A DNA stretch of 64,000 nt from assembly GCA_964459305.1 (NCBI GenBank), contig CAYWNA010000010.1, positions 1 to 64,000 of the forward strand. The letters run 5' to 3'. The notes beneath the pieces are model-generated. The model did no database searches. It worked only from the letters and a program-made list of their open reading frames with translations, and was not told where the DNA came from. Numbering within the stretch: position 1 is the stretch's first letter; each line of letters begins with the position of its first letter. The DNA is from CAYWNA01 sp964459305. Its GTDB lineage: Bacteria; Planctomycetota; Planctomycetia; Pirellulales; Pirellulaceae. Shown here one piece after another: positions 17,165 through 25,742 of this stretch. Both the position numbers and the translations under genes were made by a program.

Positions 17165-17398
17165 GTGAAGTTGGTACAAGTTTTGGGACCGGGTTGCGCG
17201 AAATGCGAGAAGCTCAAGCAAAACGCCGAAGATGCGGTGCAGCAGTCGGGAGTCGAAGCCAAGGTTGAAAAGGTCAGCGACATCAACGAGATTACCAGCT
17301 TCGGCGTGATGATGACGCCGGCCCTGGTAATCGACGGCGAAGTCAAAGTTGTCGGCAAAGTGCCAACGGTCGACGAGATCAAGGGACTGTTGGCGTAG
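17165..17398 (+). CDS. Small redox-active thioredoxin-like protein (TIGR00412 type)
   Basis: A 77-residue thioredoxin-fold protein. GPGCAKCEKL at residues 9-18 is the CxxC redox site and MMTPALVIDGEV contains the cis-Pro. Members are routinely encoded next to DUF318 permeases and may deliver electrons or hand over thiol-bound substrate. The start is GTG at 17165 with AGGAG at 17153-17157; a longer frame from 16757 runs inside the permease gene and is a shadow. Confidence 0.9.
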   Translation: MKLVQVLGPGCAKCEKLKQNAEDAVQQSGVEAKVEKVSDINEITSFGVMMTPALVIDGEVKVVGKVPTVDEIKGLLA

Positions 17399-17463
17399 TC
17401 GCCAATTCGCTTGGCATCGCCAGGTAGGGTCCTTGCATCGGGTACAAGCATGGGAGAACGAAC

Positions 17464-18111
17464 GTGGACCTCAAGAACGCGATGGCTGTTTGCCTGATAT
17501 CGCTCTTCTCGGCAACCCTCGTCGTGCTGATCGCCCGGGCGCTTGATCTGCAGGCGGCGTCACGGCTGGAGCCGCAATTGGCCAGAATCGTCGAAGAGCT
17601 TGAAGCGATTCGGAAGCAAGGCGGGTTCCCGGCCGCGTCGGTGGATGTGGCGAGAAGCGAATCGGTTGATGATGGCCTGGTGGTCTATTACTTCCATGGC
17701 AATATGCGTTGCGCAACCTGCGAAGCCATCGAATCGCAAACGTACGAAACGGTCCATACCGATTTCGCTTTGCAGTTAGATAGTGGGGACGTGGTCTGGA
17801 AGGTTCTGAATTTCGAGCGACCTCCGGGCGCGGACCTGGCGAAGACGTTCGAGATCGACACGTCGATCGTTGTACTCGTCCGAATGATGGGCGGGCGAAT
17901 CGAGGAATGGAACCGTCTGGATAAGGTGTGGGCGCTGTGGGATGACAAGCCGACATTTGCGGACTTTGTCCGAAACGAGATCAACCAGATGCTGGAGGCG
18001 GAGGAGCCCCAACCCATTCCATCGTCGACGGACGAAGCGGAGGGACCACCGGTCCCCGATAGTGATCCAAGCGATCTGCCGATCCCGAGCGACATACCAG
18101 TCCCGCAATAA
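17464..18111 (+). CDS. ArsF-like membrane-anchored thioredoxin-fold protein 1
   Basis: A 215-residue protein starting at GTG 17464. One N-terminal transmembrane helix (residues 5-27) anchors a periplasmic domain. YYFHGNMRCATCEAIE near residues 75-90 has a CxxC site and matches the ArsF family (named as a subunit of the nitrophenyl-arsenical reductase ArsEF). The C-terminus is a Pro/Asp/Glu-rich tail of about 40 residues, probably disordered. A second, shorter ArsF-like gene follows. The reaction is not shown here; reduction of an arsenical or electron relay is inferred. Confidence 0.75.
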   Translation: MDLKNAMAVCLISLFSATLVVLIARALDLQAASRLEPQLARIVEELEAIRKQGGFPAASVDVARSESVDDGLVVYYFHGNMRCATCEAIESQTYETVHTDFALQLDSGDVVWKVLNFERPPGADLAKTFEIDTSIVVLVRMMGGRIEEWNRLDKVWALWDDKPTFADFVRNEINQMLEAEEPQPIPSSTDEAEGPPVPDSDPSDLPIPSDIPVPQ

Positions 18112-18141
18112 GAAAGTATCGCGGCTTCGGTCGCAACCGAG

Positions 18142-18189
18142 TAGGACGGAATGCCATTCCGTCCGGGACAGATTAGCAATCCGTCCTAC
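18142..18189. repeat. GGACGGAATG palindrome
   Basis: GGACGGAATGCCATTCCGTCC (18144-18164) is a near-perfect hairpin. GTAGGACGGA at 18142-18151 can instead pair with TCCGTCCTAC at 18180-18189. It lies between the two ArsF-like genes and may be a palindromic element or an mRNA-processing hairpin. Confidence 0.65.
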
Positions 18190-18256
18190 AGAGAAATGTG
18201 CACTGCGAGCGTGTTTTAGACAAACATGCCGGTCGTTTAAAAAGGAGAAGACCAAC

Positions 18257-18682
18257 ATGAAACGTATTGCAGCTGTCGCGCTGGCCGTCGTGTTCGTGGC
18301 CTTCCTGGCCGCGACCTTTCCCAACGCCGCATCCGCTGCGGAAACGCCCGCGGATCGAGTCGCGGCAATGTACTTCCATCGCACGGAACGTTGCCCCACA
18401 TGCAAGAAGATGGGAAGTTTTTCAGAAGAAGCCGTCAAGAAGGGATTTGCCGAGCAGGTCAAGGACGGTACGGTCGCGTTTTACTACATCGATTACCAGA
18501 ACAAGAAGAACGCTGCGATGAAAAAGGGCTATAAGGTGACCGGCCCCGCGCTGATCGTCGCCAAGATCGTGGATGGCAAGGTCAAGGAATTCAAAGACTT
18601 GCCGGACATTTGGGGCAAAGTCGGTGACAAGCCGGCATTTTTGAAATACGTCCAAACGAATGTGGAAGCCTACCGCAAGTAG
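18257..18682 (+). CDS. ArsF-like secreted thioredoxin-fold protein 2
   Basis: A 141-residue protein with a signal peptide (cleavage near residue 29, ASA-A). YFHRTERCPTCKKM near residues 38-51 gives a CxxC site like the preceding gene. Conserved VTGPALIVAKIVDGKV carries the expected Pro and matches VLVRMMGGRIEEW of its neighbour in position. AAAGGAGA at 18241-18248 supports the ATG at 18257. With the previous and next genes it forms a likely periplasmic thiol relay coupled to the ArsG-like membrane protein 20 bases downstream. Confidence 0.75.
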   Translation: MKRIAAVALAVVFVAFLAATFPNAASAAETPADRVAAMYFHRTERCPTCKKMGSFSEEAVKKGFAEQVKDGTVAFYYIDYQNKKNAAMKKGYKVTGPALIVAKIVDGKVKEFKDLPDIWGKVGDKPAFLKYVQTNVEAYRK

Positions 18683-18702
18683 GCATAGTCGGGAGACAAT
18701 CG

Positions 18703-19455
18703 GTGGTTGCCTATCTGCTCTATGTCGCGGCAGCTCTTTACCTGGGCGTGCTGACTTCCATCAGCCCGTGCCCGTTGGCGACCAATATCGCCGCCATTTC
18801 CTACATCGGGCGAAAGGTGGAGAGCCCACGGCTGGTCATCAATGCCGGTTTGCTCTACACCGCGGGGCGCTGTCTTTTGTATCTGGCATTGGGCGTGTTA
18901 CTTACGACCACCGCACTGTCTATTCCCGCCGTGTCGCTGTTCTTGCAGAAGTACATGCACATGGTTCTCGGCCCCATCTTTCTGCTGCTGGGCATGTTCC
19001 TGGTAGGGCTGATCAGTGTCACCGTTGGCGGCACCATGATGAGCGAAGGGATGCAGAAACGCGTCGATGCGATGGGGATTTGGGGCGCGCTGCTGTTGGG
19101 GGTTCTCTTCGCCGTTTCGTTTTGCCCGACTTCGGCAGCGTGGTTCTTCGGACTGCTGGCCCTCGTCATGGGCTCCGAGGCCGGTGCGATCACGATCGTG
19201 CTGGAAAGAGTTGGAATTACCCTGCCCGAGGCGTCGTTGCCGGGCGGTGCCTTCGTATTGCCGCTGGTTTATGGTATTGGCACCGCGTTGCCAGTGCTCG
19301 TTGTGGCGTTTCTCCTGGCGTACAGCGCCCAGTCGGTCGGGAAGATGTACAATATCCTGGCAAAAGTCGAGTGGTGGGCGCGGATGACCACCGGTGGAGT
19401 CTTCATTTTCGTGGGAGCCTACTTCTCACTGAGATACGTTTTCGAAGTGGGCTAG
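18703..19455 (+). CDS. ArsG/CcdA-like membrane protein
   Basis: A 250-residue protein with about six or seven transmembrane helices of the DsbD/CcdA superfamily. SISPCPLATN near residue 24 and FCPTSAAWF near residue 145 place one Cys in each half, as in CcdA-type electron carriers. Relatives are annotated as ArsG, an efflux permease for aromatic aminoarsenicals, and the pairing with ArsF-like genes supports this group. The start is GTG at 18703, 20 bases after the preceding stop. It may either export an arsenical or carry electrons across the membrane to the CxxC proteins; the sequence does not decide. Confidence 0.78.
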   Translation: MVAYLLYVAAALYLGVLTSISPCPLATNIAAISYIGRKVESPRLVINAGLLYTAGRCLLYLALGVLLTTTALSIPAVSLFLQKYMHMVLGPIFLLLGMFLVGLISVTVGGTMMSEGMQKRVDAMGIWGALLLGVLFAVSFCPTSAAWFFGLLALVMGSEAGAITIVLERVGITLPEASLPGGAFVLPLVYGIGTALPVLVVAFLLAYSAQSVGKMYNILAKVEWWARMTTGGVFIFVGAYFSLRYVFEVG

Positions 19456-19589
19456 AACGAATGGCTCGAAGGACGGTGGGTGGTCGACTGGTGAGTTGTT
19501 TCTGCGCATACTATACGGCTGGCCCCGCCGAAATCCTCTTGGTATCTTAGAAACCAAACCATCGTGAACCTGAGCGAAGGAGCTGATCT

Positions 19590-20438
19590 ATGAACAACAA
19601 ATCTGCGCTGATTGCGATCCTGCTATCTATGTTCATTCTGCCTGCCGCCGTCTTGGCCGTTACTCCGGCCGAGTCGTTCAAACGCGGCAAGACGCGGCTT
19701 GGGGAAGGCGATCTTCGCGGCGCCCTAAAGGAGTACGCAAATGCCGTGAAGGCGGATCCTGACAGCGACAGCTACCGTCAAGAGTTCATGCTCGTACGAA
19801 ACGCGGTCCTGCTCAAGCAGAATCTGACGCGGTCGGCGAACGAGAAGCAATGGTTACAGACGGCTCAGGCGCTGAGATCGTTCTATGTCACCAACGGGCT
19901 GCTGGAGCTGGCATTGGAACTGGACAACCAGATCCACGAGAAGAAGGATACAGCATATTCGGCGATGCAAGTGGCGGAAACGCAGCTTGTTCTGAATCGA
20001 AACGCCGACGCCGAACACGTTCTGTCGGAACTCGGTCCCGATCGATCCACACCGGCATCGCAGGCATTGCTGGCGATCGCACAAGCCCGGCAAGGCAAGG
20101 CGGACGAAGCTCGCGGTATCGTCAAGACAATCGCATCGTTCGACGTGAAGGGGCCTGGGACACTCTACAACCTTGCCAGAATGTATGCTGCGGTCGGCAA
20201 CACCGATGAATCCCTCGTCTTGCTGACCAGTTCGTTCGAGGCGACACCGCCAAGTACGCTTGATCTGTTCAAACGGCATGCGAAAAAGTGCCCCGAGTTT
20301 GCCTCGATGGCCGGATCGGCGGTCTTCGTCAAGGCGATGAAGACCGAGAGTAAAATCCACGAATCGGAATGCAGCAGCGGCAGCAGTTGCGGCAGTTGCC
20401 CCATGCGCGGCCAATGCTCCAGCAGCGAAAACCAGTAG
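19590..20438 (+). CDS. Secreted TPR-like protein with Cys-rich tail
   Basis: A 282-residue protein with a signal peptide (residues 1-23). The body is helical with TPR-like spacing; residues 26-60 (AESFKRGKTRLGEGDLRGAL) are the clearest repeat. The last 25 residues hold five Cys among Ser and Gly (SECSSGSSCGSCPMRGQC), a likely metal or arsenical binding tail. GAAGGAG precedes the ATG. It lies between the ArsG-like and polyferredoxin genes, so it is probably part of the same locus. No family name is recognised. Confidence 0.7.
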   Translation: MNNKSALIAILLSMFILPAAVLAVTPAESFKRGKTRLGEGDLRGALKEYANAVKADPDSDSYRQEFMLVRNAVLLKQNLTRSANEKQWLQTAQALRSFYVTNGLLELALELDNQIHEKKDTAYSAMQVAETQLVLNRNADAEHVLSELGPDRSTPASQALLAIAQARQGKADEARGIVKTIASFDVKGPGTLYNLARMYAAVGNTDESLVLLTSSFEATPPSTLDLFKRHAKKCPEFASMAGSAVFVKAMKTESKIHESECSSGSSCGSCPMRGQCSSSENQ

Positions 20439-20465
20439 TTCTGCTCTGAGGGTTGTGCAAGGAAT

Positions 20466-20555
20466 GGGTGCCTGGGGTCGAGCGCAGCGAGCCCCCAGAT
20501 GCACCTGCCCCTGGGGGCTCGTCGCTCGTTCCTCGCGGCTCAACCCCAGCCACCC
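20466..20555. repeat. CTGGGGGCTCG palindromic element
   Basis: GGGTGCCTGGGGTCGAGCGC (from 20466) through GAGCCCCCAG (ending 20498) pairs with CTGGGGGCTC (from 20511) through AACCCCAGCCACCC (ending 20555). It is a strong inverted repeat of about 90 bases in the gap before the polyferredoxin gene. It is non-coding and resembles the palindromic elements elsewhere in the window. Confidence 0.72.
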
Positions 20556-20638
20556 CGGATTCTACATTTTTCTTGCACCCATGGAGCTAGGATGCCGTCG
20601 GCTCGATCCGATGGGTGCGTAACTTGAGGAGTGAGCGA

Positions 20639-21853
20639 TTGAGCAAGACTCGGAGGGGCGTGCAGCTTGCATGCGTTTCAGCCGTGCTAGTGGCCGTCTT
20701 CTTCGTCGGCGGCAATTGCGAGCGATGGTGCCCCTTTGGCGGCGTCGAGGCGCTGTACAGCTACTGCACGTCCGGGGACATGCTTTGCTCGCTGGGCGTC
20801 TCCAACTTTTTCATCCTCGGCGGAGTACTCGCAACGGCACTCCTGGTACGCCGGGCTTTCTGTGGTTACATCTGTCCGATCGGCGCGATTTCTGATTGGC
20901 TCCACGCGCTCGGTCGACGCCTGAAAGTCAAGCACATACAAGTTCGCGGTACGGCGGATCGTATCTTGTCGCTCGGCAAATACGCAGTTTTGGGAGCAGT
21001 CTTGGTTGCCACGTGGCGAGCCGGCGAACTCGTCTTTCGCGGGTATGACCCTTGCTACGCGTTGATCAGTCGACATGGTACCGACATCACGTGGTGGGCG
21101 TACGCCATTTCCGCCCTGATCGTTGTCGTCTCGCTGTTTATCGCTTTGCCGTTTTGCCGCTGGTTCTGCCCGCTGGCGGCGGTCTTGAATCCTCTGTCTC
21201 GATTCGCGCTGACGCGGATCAAACGGGACACGGAAGGCTGCACCGACTGCGGAGTTTGTTCGAAACGCTGCCCAGTCGCGATACCTGTACACGAACTCGA
21301 ACAAGTGACTGCAGCTCGATGTATTTCGTGCCTTCGTTGCGTCGAGAGCTGCCCGAGCAACCGTTCAGAACGCCGTTCGCTGGTCTGGGGCCCTCCGGGC
21401 CGCCATGATCGCCGTGGATGGCCGCAAGCGATTCTGCTCGCGATCCTTCTGCTATGTACGACAACGGCGGTCGCCGCGTCGTACCTATTTCCGATACCTT
21501 CTTTCATCAGGAGTCATGGCGTCCATCCTGATCGCGTGGCCATCGCCGAACTGCAAATCGAAGACCTGGCATGTCGAGGACGCGCGAATCTGTTTTTCTA
21601 TTTTCTCGAGCGCGACGACATGCACGCGATCCCGGGCTATTTCAAAGTCGAGGCATGGCCGAGCCCGAGCTTGGCCAAGGTGCGCATTACGTACGATCCG
21701 ACCGTTGCCAACGAAGATAGAATCAAACTCGCCATCACCGAACCATACTTCGATATGACGGCGAATTTCATGCGCACCTCGCCATTTCGCATCGAAGGCT
21801 ACGATCCGCTCGATTTCGATATCGATGCAATCGATGGGCTTCTCGATCACTGA
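20639..21853 (+). CDS. Polyferredoxin membrane protein (NapH-like) with ferredoxin-fold C-terminal domain
   Basis: A 404-residue protein from TTG 20639, which has AGGAG at 20627-20631; the GTG at 20615 has no such site. The membrane part has three Cys-Pro boxes (CERWCPFGG, FCGYICPIGA, FCRWFCPLAA) as in NapH/NosR proteins. Two 4Fe-4S motifs follow: CTDCGVCSKRCP and CISCLRCVESCP. After another helix (about residue 270) comes a soluble tail of about 120 residues resembling an HMA-type ferredoxin fold with a single Cys (IEDLACRGRAN). This suggests electron transfer from quinol or cytoplasm to a metal(loid) or thiol partner outside. Confidence 0.8.
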   Translation: MSKTRRGVQLACVSAVLVAVFFVGGNCERWCPFGGVEALYSYCTSGDMLCSLGVSNFFILGGVLATALLVRRAFCGYICPIGAISDWLHALGRRLKVKHIQVRGTADRILSLGKYAVLGAVLVATWRAGELVFRGYDPCYALISRHGTDITWWAYAISALIVVVSLFIALPFCRWFCPLAAVLNPLSRFALTRIKRDTEGCTDCGVCSKRCPVAIPVHELEQVTAARCISCLRCVESCPSNRSERRSLVWGPPGRHDRRGWPQAILLAILLLCTTTAVAASYLFPIPSFIRSHGVHPDRVAIAELQIEDLACRGRANLFFYFLERDDMHAIPGYFKVEAWPSPSLAKVRITYDPTVANEDRIKLAITEPYFDMTANFMRTSPFRIEGYDPLDFDIDAIDGLLDH

Positions 21854-22259
21854 AGACTTCCGCGGAGGCAAACGACGCGTCCACAGGAACAAGAGGTCTG
21901 ACGGGTGCTGTCCATTCCGCAATGTAGCCAAGGAGTTCCGGAAGCACGGGAGTCGGCTTCCCGTTTAAGAATTCGCGCCGCTCGTCTCTGGCCTGCCGCC
22001 GCGAACGACGGCTCTGACGAAATGTCGTCGCCGCCGGTGTCACTATCGCCAAGGCGAGTTCAGCCATTTGGAGCCCCTGACGGCTCAGCGAACGTCCTTC
22101 CAGGGCAAGCTCGCGTACGTTCATGCCCTTCGTGATCTTTGGACGAGCGCCTGTCGACGGAATGCTACTGCCCGGCGGTCTGGATGCTGTGGACGACGAA
22201 TAGCACGGTAGTGACCAAAAAGGGCAAACACAGCCCTCCCGGCGAACAACCTGCATTGG
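21854..22259. other. Intergenic region between convergent genes
   Basis: About 400 bases separate the polyferredoxin gene and the convergent DASS transporter gene. A minus-strand open frame of 162 codons covers most of it (21768-22256) but has no recognisable domain and overlaps the polyferredoxin gene. Apart from a small terminator at 22221-22237 nothing specific was seen. Confidence 0.45.
22221..22237 (-). terminator. Intrinsic terminator of the DASS transporter gene
   Basis: On the minus strand AGGGC (complement of 22233-22237) and GCCCT (complement of 22221-22225) form a 5-bp stem with a 7-base loop, followed by a run of T's (A's at 22217-22220 on the plus strand). It lies about 22 bases after the stop codon. 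Confidence 0.5.
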
Positions 22260-23873
22260 TCATTGAACCACGACGGACATACCCATCAGAGGCCAAATCA
22301 ACCAGGCGAAAAACGTCAATACGATCATCAGCAAGATGCTGGCGGGAATGCCGGCAACGAAGAACTCGCCCGATGTGAATTGCTTGCTTTCGTAGGCAAT
22401 CGCGTTAGGGGCGGCTCCGACGAGCAACAGGAACGGCATCCCGGCGGTCACCAACGAAGCAAACAGAATGACTTCCGGTGCCACGCCGAGGTAAGGGGCA
22501 AGGACCAGAGCCACGGGCAAAGAGATGGCAATAGCCGCCACGTTCATGATCAGGTTCGTCATCACCAAGACAAAGAAAGCGGTTCCCATGACGAACACCA
22601 GCCACGGAGCGCCCTGAAAGAGCACCAGCCACTGGATGGCCATCCATTTGGCGGCACCCGTTTCCCACAGACAGAAGCCGATGCTCATGGCCCCGCCGAA
22701 CAACAATATGATGTTCCACGGGATCTTCTCAAGATCTTCGAGAGTGAGGATTCTGAACACAAAGAACAGAATCGTGGCCGTGAGAATCACGGCGCTCTTG
22801 TGCAGATGCTTGCCTATTGCTTCGGGGACGAACTGCCGTGAGCTCATCACGGCAATCGCGGCCAAGATGATGACCAACGCCAGGATTTCCGTTCGTGTAA
22901 TGGGCCCAAGCCTCGCGTAAAGCGACTTGGCCCGTTCCCGGAGTCCGGGGATGGTCTCTTTCTCCGGCTTAAATACGACCAAGCAGTAGAGCCAGAGCAG
23001 TATCGTCATCACCGCGCCCACAGGCAGCATATAGTACGTAATCGCGAAGAAGGAAATCTCTCCGTCTGGAACGATCTCTCGGTAAAACCCTATGGCAACC
23101 GCTCCGCGGGCCGCTCCGAGCAAGGTAATGATGCTGCCGGCACCGGCGACAAAGGCCATCCCAATGAAAAGGCCCTTGCCGAACTTCGTCGGTTTATCGT
23201 CGTCGGTGTAGAGGGCGTAGATCGTCATCAACAGGGGGTAGATGGTCGCGGCCACGGCCGTGTGTGCCATGATCAAGGTCAGCGCTGCCGTAATGGCAAA
23301 ACAGCCCAGGTAAATCATACTAGTCCGTTCACCTACCAGAACCAGCATTTTGTACGCCATTCTCTTGGTCAGACCCGTCTTGGAGAAAACCATGCCGAAG
23401 GTAATCGAACCAAGAATGAACCAGACCGACGGATCCATGAAATCGCCGAACGCTACCTTGGCCGTCGACAGCTCTTCCATCACCAGACCGGTGACGGTCT
23501 GGCCCTTTTCCACCACGCCCCCGGTCACGTCCGTCACCACTTTCGCTGGTCTGATCAGAAATAGAACCTGAATCGCGCCGATCGCGATGCTGGTAACGCC
23601 GATGGGCACGACCTCGAATACCCACCAGGTAGCAGCCAGAAGGAACAAACCCAACGCAGCTTTGCCCTGGTGACTGAGTGCAAAGTGCTCCCCTTCGGGG
23701 TCAACTGCATTTGGAAAAGGTGGGCAAAAATAGACTATGGAGAACAACGCGACGCCCACGAACATCCAGAAGTACTTCTTGCCATCAACCCAATTGGTTT
23801 TCTTTGCTAGGCCAACGCTGGATGCCGAGGCGGATGCGCTGCCGTGCTCGTCTTTCCGTGTCTGGTCGTTCAT
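22260..23873 (-). CDS. DASS/SLC13-family Na+-coupled anion symporter
   Basis: A 537-residue inner-membrane transporter of the divalent anion:Na+ symporter family (dicarboxylates, sulfate or similar). It has 11-12 hydrophobic helices in two halves. WWVFEVVPIGVTSIAIGAIQ near residue 85 is characteristic, and AGMPFLLLVGAAPNAIAY near the C-terminus holds the second conserved hairpin. The N-terminus is Ser/Lys-rich and cytoplasmic. The ATG at 23873 is chosen; a TTG at 23924 would overlap the upstream CBS gene. It is paired with a CBS-domain gene and is divergent from a phosphorelay cluster, which may control it. The substrate is unknown. Confidence 0.88.
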   Translation of the reverse strand: MNDQTRKDEHGSASASASSVGLAKKTNWVDGKKYFWMFVGVALFSIVYFCPPFPNAVDPEGEHFALSHQGKAALGLFLLAATWWVFEVVPIGVTSIAIGAIQVLFLIRPAKVVTDVTGGVVEKGQTVTGLVMEELSTAKVAFGDFMDPSVWFILGSITFGMVFSKTGLTKRMAYKMLVLVGERTSMIYLGCFAITAALTLIMAHTAVAATIYPLLMTIYALYTDDDKPTKFGKGLFIGMAFVAGAGSIITLLGAARGAVAIGFYREIVPDGEISFFAITYYMLPVGAVMTILLWLYCLVVFKPEKETIPGLRERAKSLYARLGPITRTEILALVIILAAIAVMSSRQFVPEAIGKHLHKSAVILTATILFFVFRILTLEDLEKIPWNIILLFGGAMSIGFCLWETGAAKWMAIQWLVLFQGAPWLVFVMGTAFFVLVMTNLIMNVAAIAISLPVALVLAPYLGVAPEVILFASLVTAGMPFLLLVGAAPNAIAYESKQFTSGEFFVAGIPASILLMIVLTFFAWLIWPLMGMSVVVQ

Positions 23874-23913
23874 CGTCGCGGTAGTTTTCCTCGGGCGCGC
23901 GGGAAGGTGGAAC

Positions 23914-24441
23914 TCAAGAGCCAAGGATAAGTGCGATCTCGCTCAGCACATCCACTGAACGTACCACGCCCACAATGCTACCCTCTCTGAGCACGGGAAG
24001 CAGGCTGACGTTCTGGTTGACCATTTCGTGGACTGCCTTCATCATGTGATCTTCATAGTCTATGGTCGCCTTGATCGGGGTCATGAAGTCCCTCACCAAG
24101 CCATCGGCCCGCCTGCGCATCCCCGCAACGATCTTGTCGTGGGAAAGCTCGGAGAGATTCGGGTCGACTTCAACGTCGAACAGTTTCCGCCGGTATTCCA
24201 GTGACCCCCCGCCCAGGAAACTGGGCTCAAGTCCACGCATAATATCCCGACGTCTGAGCAATCCCCGGAGGTCACCAAAACCATCGTCAAACACCAGGGC
24301 TACCCGAGGGAGCGATGACTGCTTCTTCGTCACGATCTGCACCGCCATCTCCCTGATGGCATCGCGAAGCGTTATCGTTTCCGCTATACAAGGGTACTCC
24401 TCAAGAGGGACCATGATGTCTTTCGCGAGCTTGTCGATCAT
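23914..24441 (-). CDS. CBS-domain pair protein
   Basis: A 175-residue cytoplasmic protein made of two CBS domains (about residues 5-75 and 115-172), the second with TPIKATIDYEDHMMKAVHEM and GVVRSVDVL. CBS pairs usually sense adenine nucleotides and gate a partner. It lies immediately upstream of, and may overlap translationally with, the DASS transporter gene, so it may modulate that transporter. No catalytic domain is attached. Confidence 0.85.
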   Translation of the reverse strand: MIDKLAKDIMVPLEEYPCIAETITLRDAIREMAVQIVTKKQSSLPRVALVFDDGFGDLRGLLRRRDIMRGLEPSFLGGGSLEYRRKLFDVEVDPNLSELSHDKIVAGMRRRADGLVRDFMTPIKATIDYEDHMMKAVHEMVNQNVSLLPVLREGSIVGVVRSVDVLSEIALILGS

Positions 24442-24858
24442 CCCACGTATCTTTCAAGAATTGCAAACCACCCGCGGTCTACTGTGTCGGGCAGGGCTAT
24501 TCCTATCGGCGAAGAGCTCCACTCCGCTTCGTTTTCTGGCATGCATTGATATGCCGTTCTGTGCGGGATTCTCAATGATAATCTGCTGGGCCTATCGGTG
24601 GCAACCATGAGCCAAACGATCCGCGGTCGCGAGTCCCCAAAGAGCCGCTAGCTACGACAACGCGTGGGGAGCCCCGGAGTCCCTTGTTCGTTGCCTATCA
24701 ACACGATATGTTCAAAGATTAAGACAAAGGGCGACTCGCCAGCCCTGAAAGTTAGGTCATCGCTGATAGCCTCGTGGTTGAGCCTAATTTTTCACGACCA
24801 CCGTGGCGATAAAGCGTTTTCGATGCCCCTTGATGGCCTGTTGGTAAGGAGTTCTGTC
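24442..24858. other. Divergent regulatory region
   Basis: About 415 bases lie between the divergent CBS gene and the first receiver gene. Promoters for both directions are expected. GGCATGCATTGATATGCC near 24538-24555 is an imperfect palindrome that could be an operator. No sigma-54 match or small gene was seen. Confidence 0.4.
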
Positions 24859-25290
24859 ATGACATGCGATCGAGTTTTGCTTGTGGACGACGAAGAGGCT
24901 TTCGTTGAAGCTCTTGGAAAGCGGCTGAACAGGCGGGGGCTCAGTGTCGAAATGTCCAATAGCGGCGAGGACGCCATCGCGAAGGCAGAACGCCATGCGT
25001 TCGACGTGATCGTTTTGGATCTCAGTATGCCTGGCATGGATGGAATCGAGACCCTAGAACGGTTGCGGAAAGTCGATCCGGATGTGCAGATCGTCCTGCT
25101 GACCGGACATGGGTCAATCGAGAAGGCGGTCGAAGCGACCAAGCTAGGCGCGATGGACTTTCTTCAGAAACCCGCCAGCTTTTCGGAACTGCTGGAGCTC
25201 ATCCGCGAAGCCGGCGTGAGGAGAGCCGTTCTTGTGGAGAAACGCGCCTCGGAGCAGGTCGCTGATGTCATTAGCAAGAAAGGGTGGTAG
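24859..25290 (+). CDS. Stand-alone receiver-domain response regulator (array member 1)
   Basis: A 143-residue CheY-like protein. It has the acidic pair DDE at residues 10-12, phospho-acceptor Asp54 in VLDLSMPGMDG, Thr82 in LLTGHGS and Lys104 in LQKPA. A short C-terminal helix (VLVEKRASEQVADVI) replaces any output domain. The ATG at 24859 follows AAGGAG at 24846-24851; the longer frame from 24664 is not supported. It has the same length and C-terminal tail as the fourth receiver (29101-29532), so the two look like paralogues from duplication. Confidence 0.92.
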   Translation: MTCDRVLLVDDEEAFVEALGKRLNRRGLSVEMSNSGEDAIAKAERHAFDVIVLDLSMPGMDGIETLERLRKVDPDVQIVLLTGHGSIEKAVEATKLGAMDFLQKPASFSELLELIREAGVRRAVLVEKRASEQVADVISKKGW

Positions 25291-25742
25291 GAGACAACAA
25301 CCTCGCAAAGCGGTTGGAGGCTCCACGGGAATACTAATTCAATCATACCTCCTTGAGTCGCTCCCGGAAGACCAGAATAAGCACAGCCTTTTGCTGTGGT
25401 GGCCCGATGGGCTTCTCAGCTTGGCCAATCTTCGCCGGCTGAGTTGTCGTCGCACGCTTGCGGCGGCGTTGCAGATCTGTTTCACGCGGACGTTGTATTC
25501 CCACAGGATGACGCCAAGGATCGAACCCGATTCTGCTGTTTCTCGAACATGCACAGCGGCGGGAGTGGCTACCGGGGCGGCGGAGGGTATGCTATCTTAT
25601 GAGCAGGCACAATCCTGACCACCGCCCTGGACTGAAGGAGCGTGTGGGTGTGAAAATGGAGAGTAAGGACTGACGGTTCCGTGCAGCGGCCAGCGAGTCG
25701 CCGTAGGATCGTTGGTCAACGCTTAACAAGGAGCAACCTATC
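25291..25742. other. Intergenic region inside the phosphorelay cluster
   Basis: About 450 bases between receivers 1 and 2. Two overlapping plus-strand open frames (25232-25618 and 25396-25602) cover it but show no domain or consistent composition, and none has a good ribosome-binding site. It may hold gene debris or an internal promoter. A T-loop-like string near 25525 does not fold into a tRNA. Confidence 0.45.

Noticed and set aside
18660..19550. 296-codon plus-strand frame overlapping the ArsG-like gene
   Set aside because: It is the shifted frame of a hydrophobic membrane protein gene; its translation is Arg/His-rich with no domain.
21768..22256. 162-codon minus-strand frame between convergent genes
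   Set aside because: It overlaps the end of the polyferredoxin gene and has no recognised domain or start signal; kept only as a note on the intergenic region.
25510..25540. Possible tRNA T-arm (GGGTTCGATCC on the minus strand)
   Set aside because: The flanking bases do not form a T-stem, and no acceptor or anticodon arm can be drawn.
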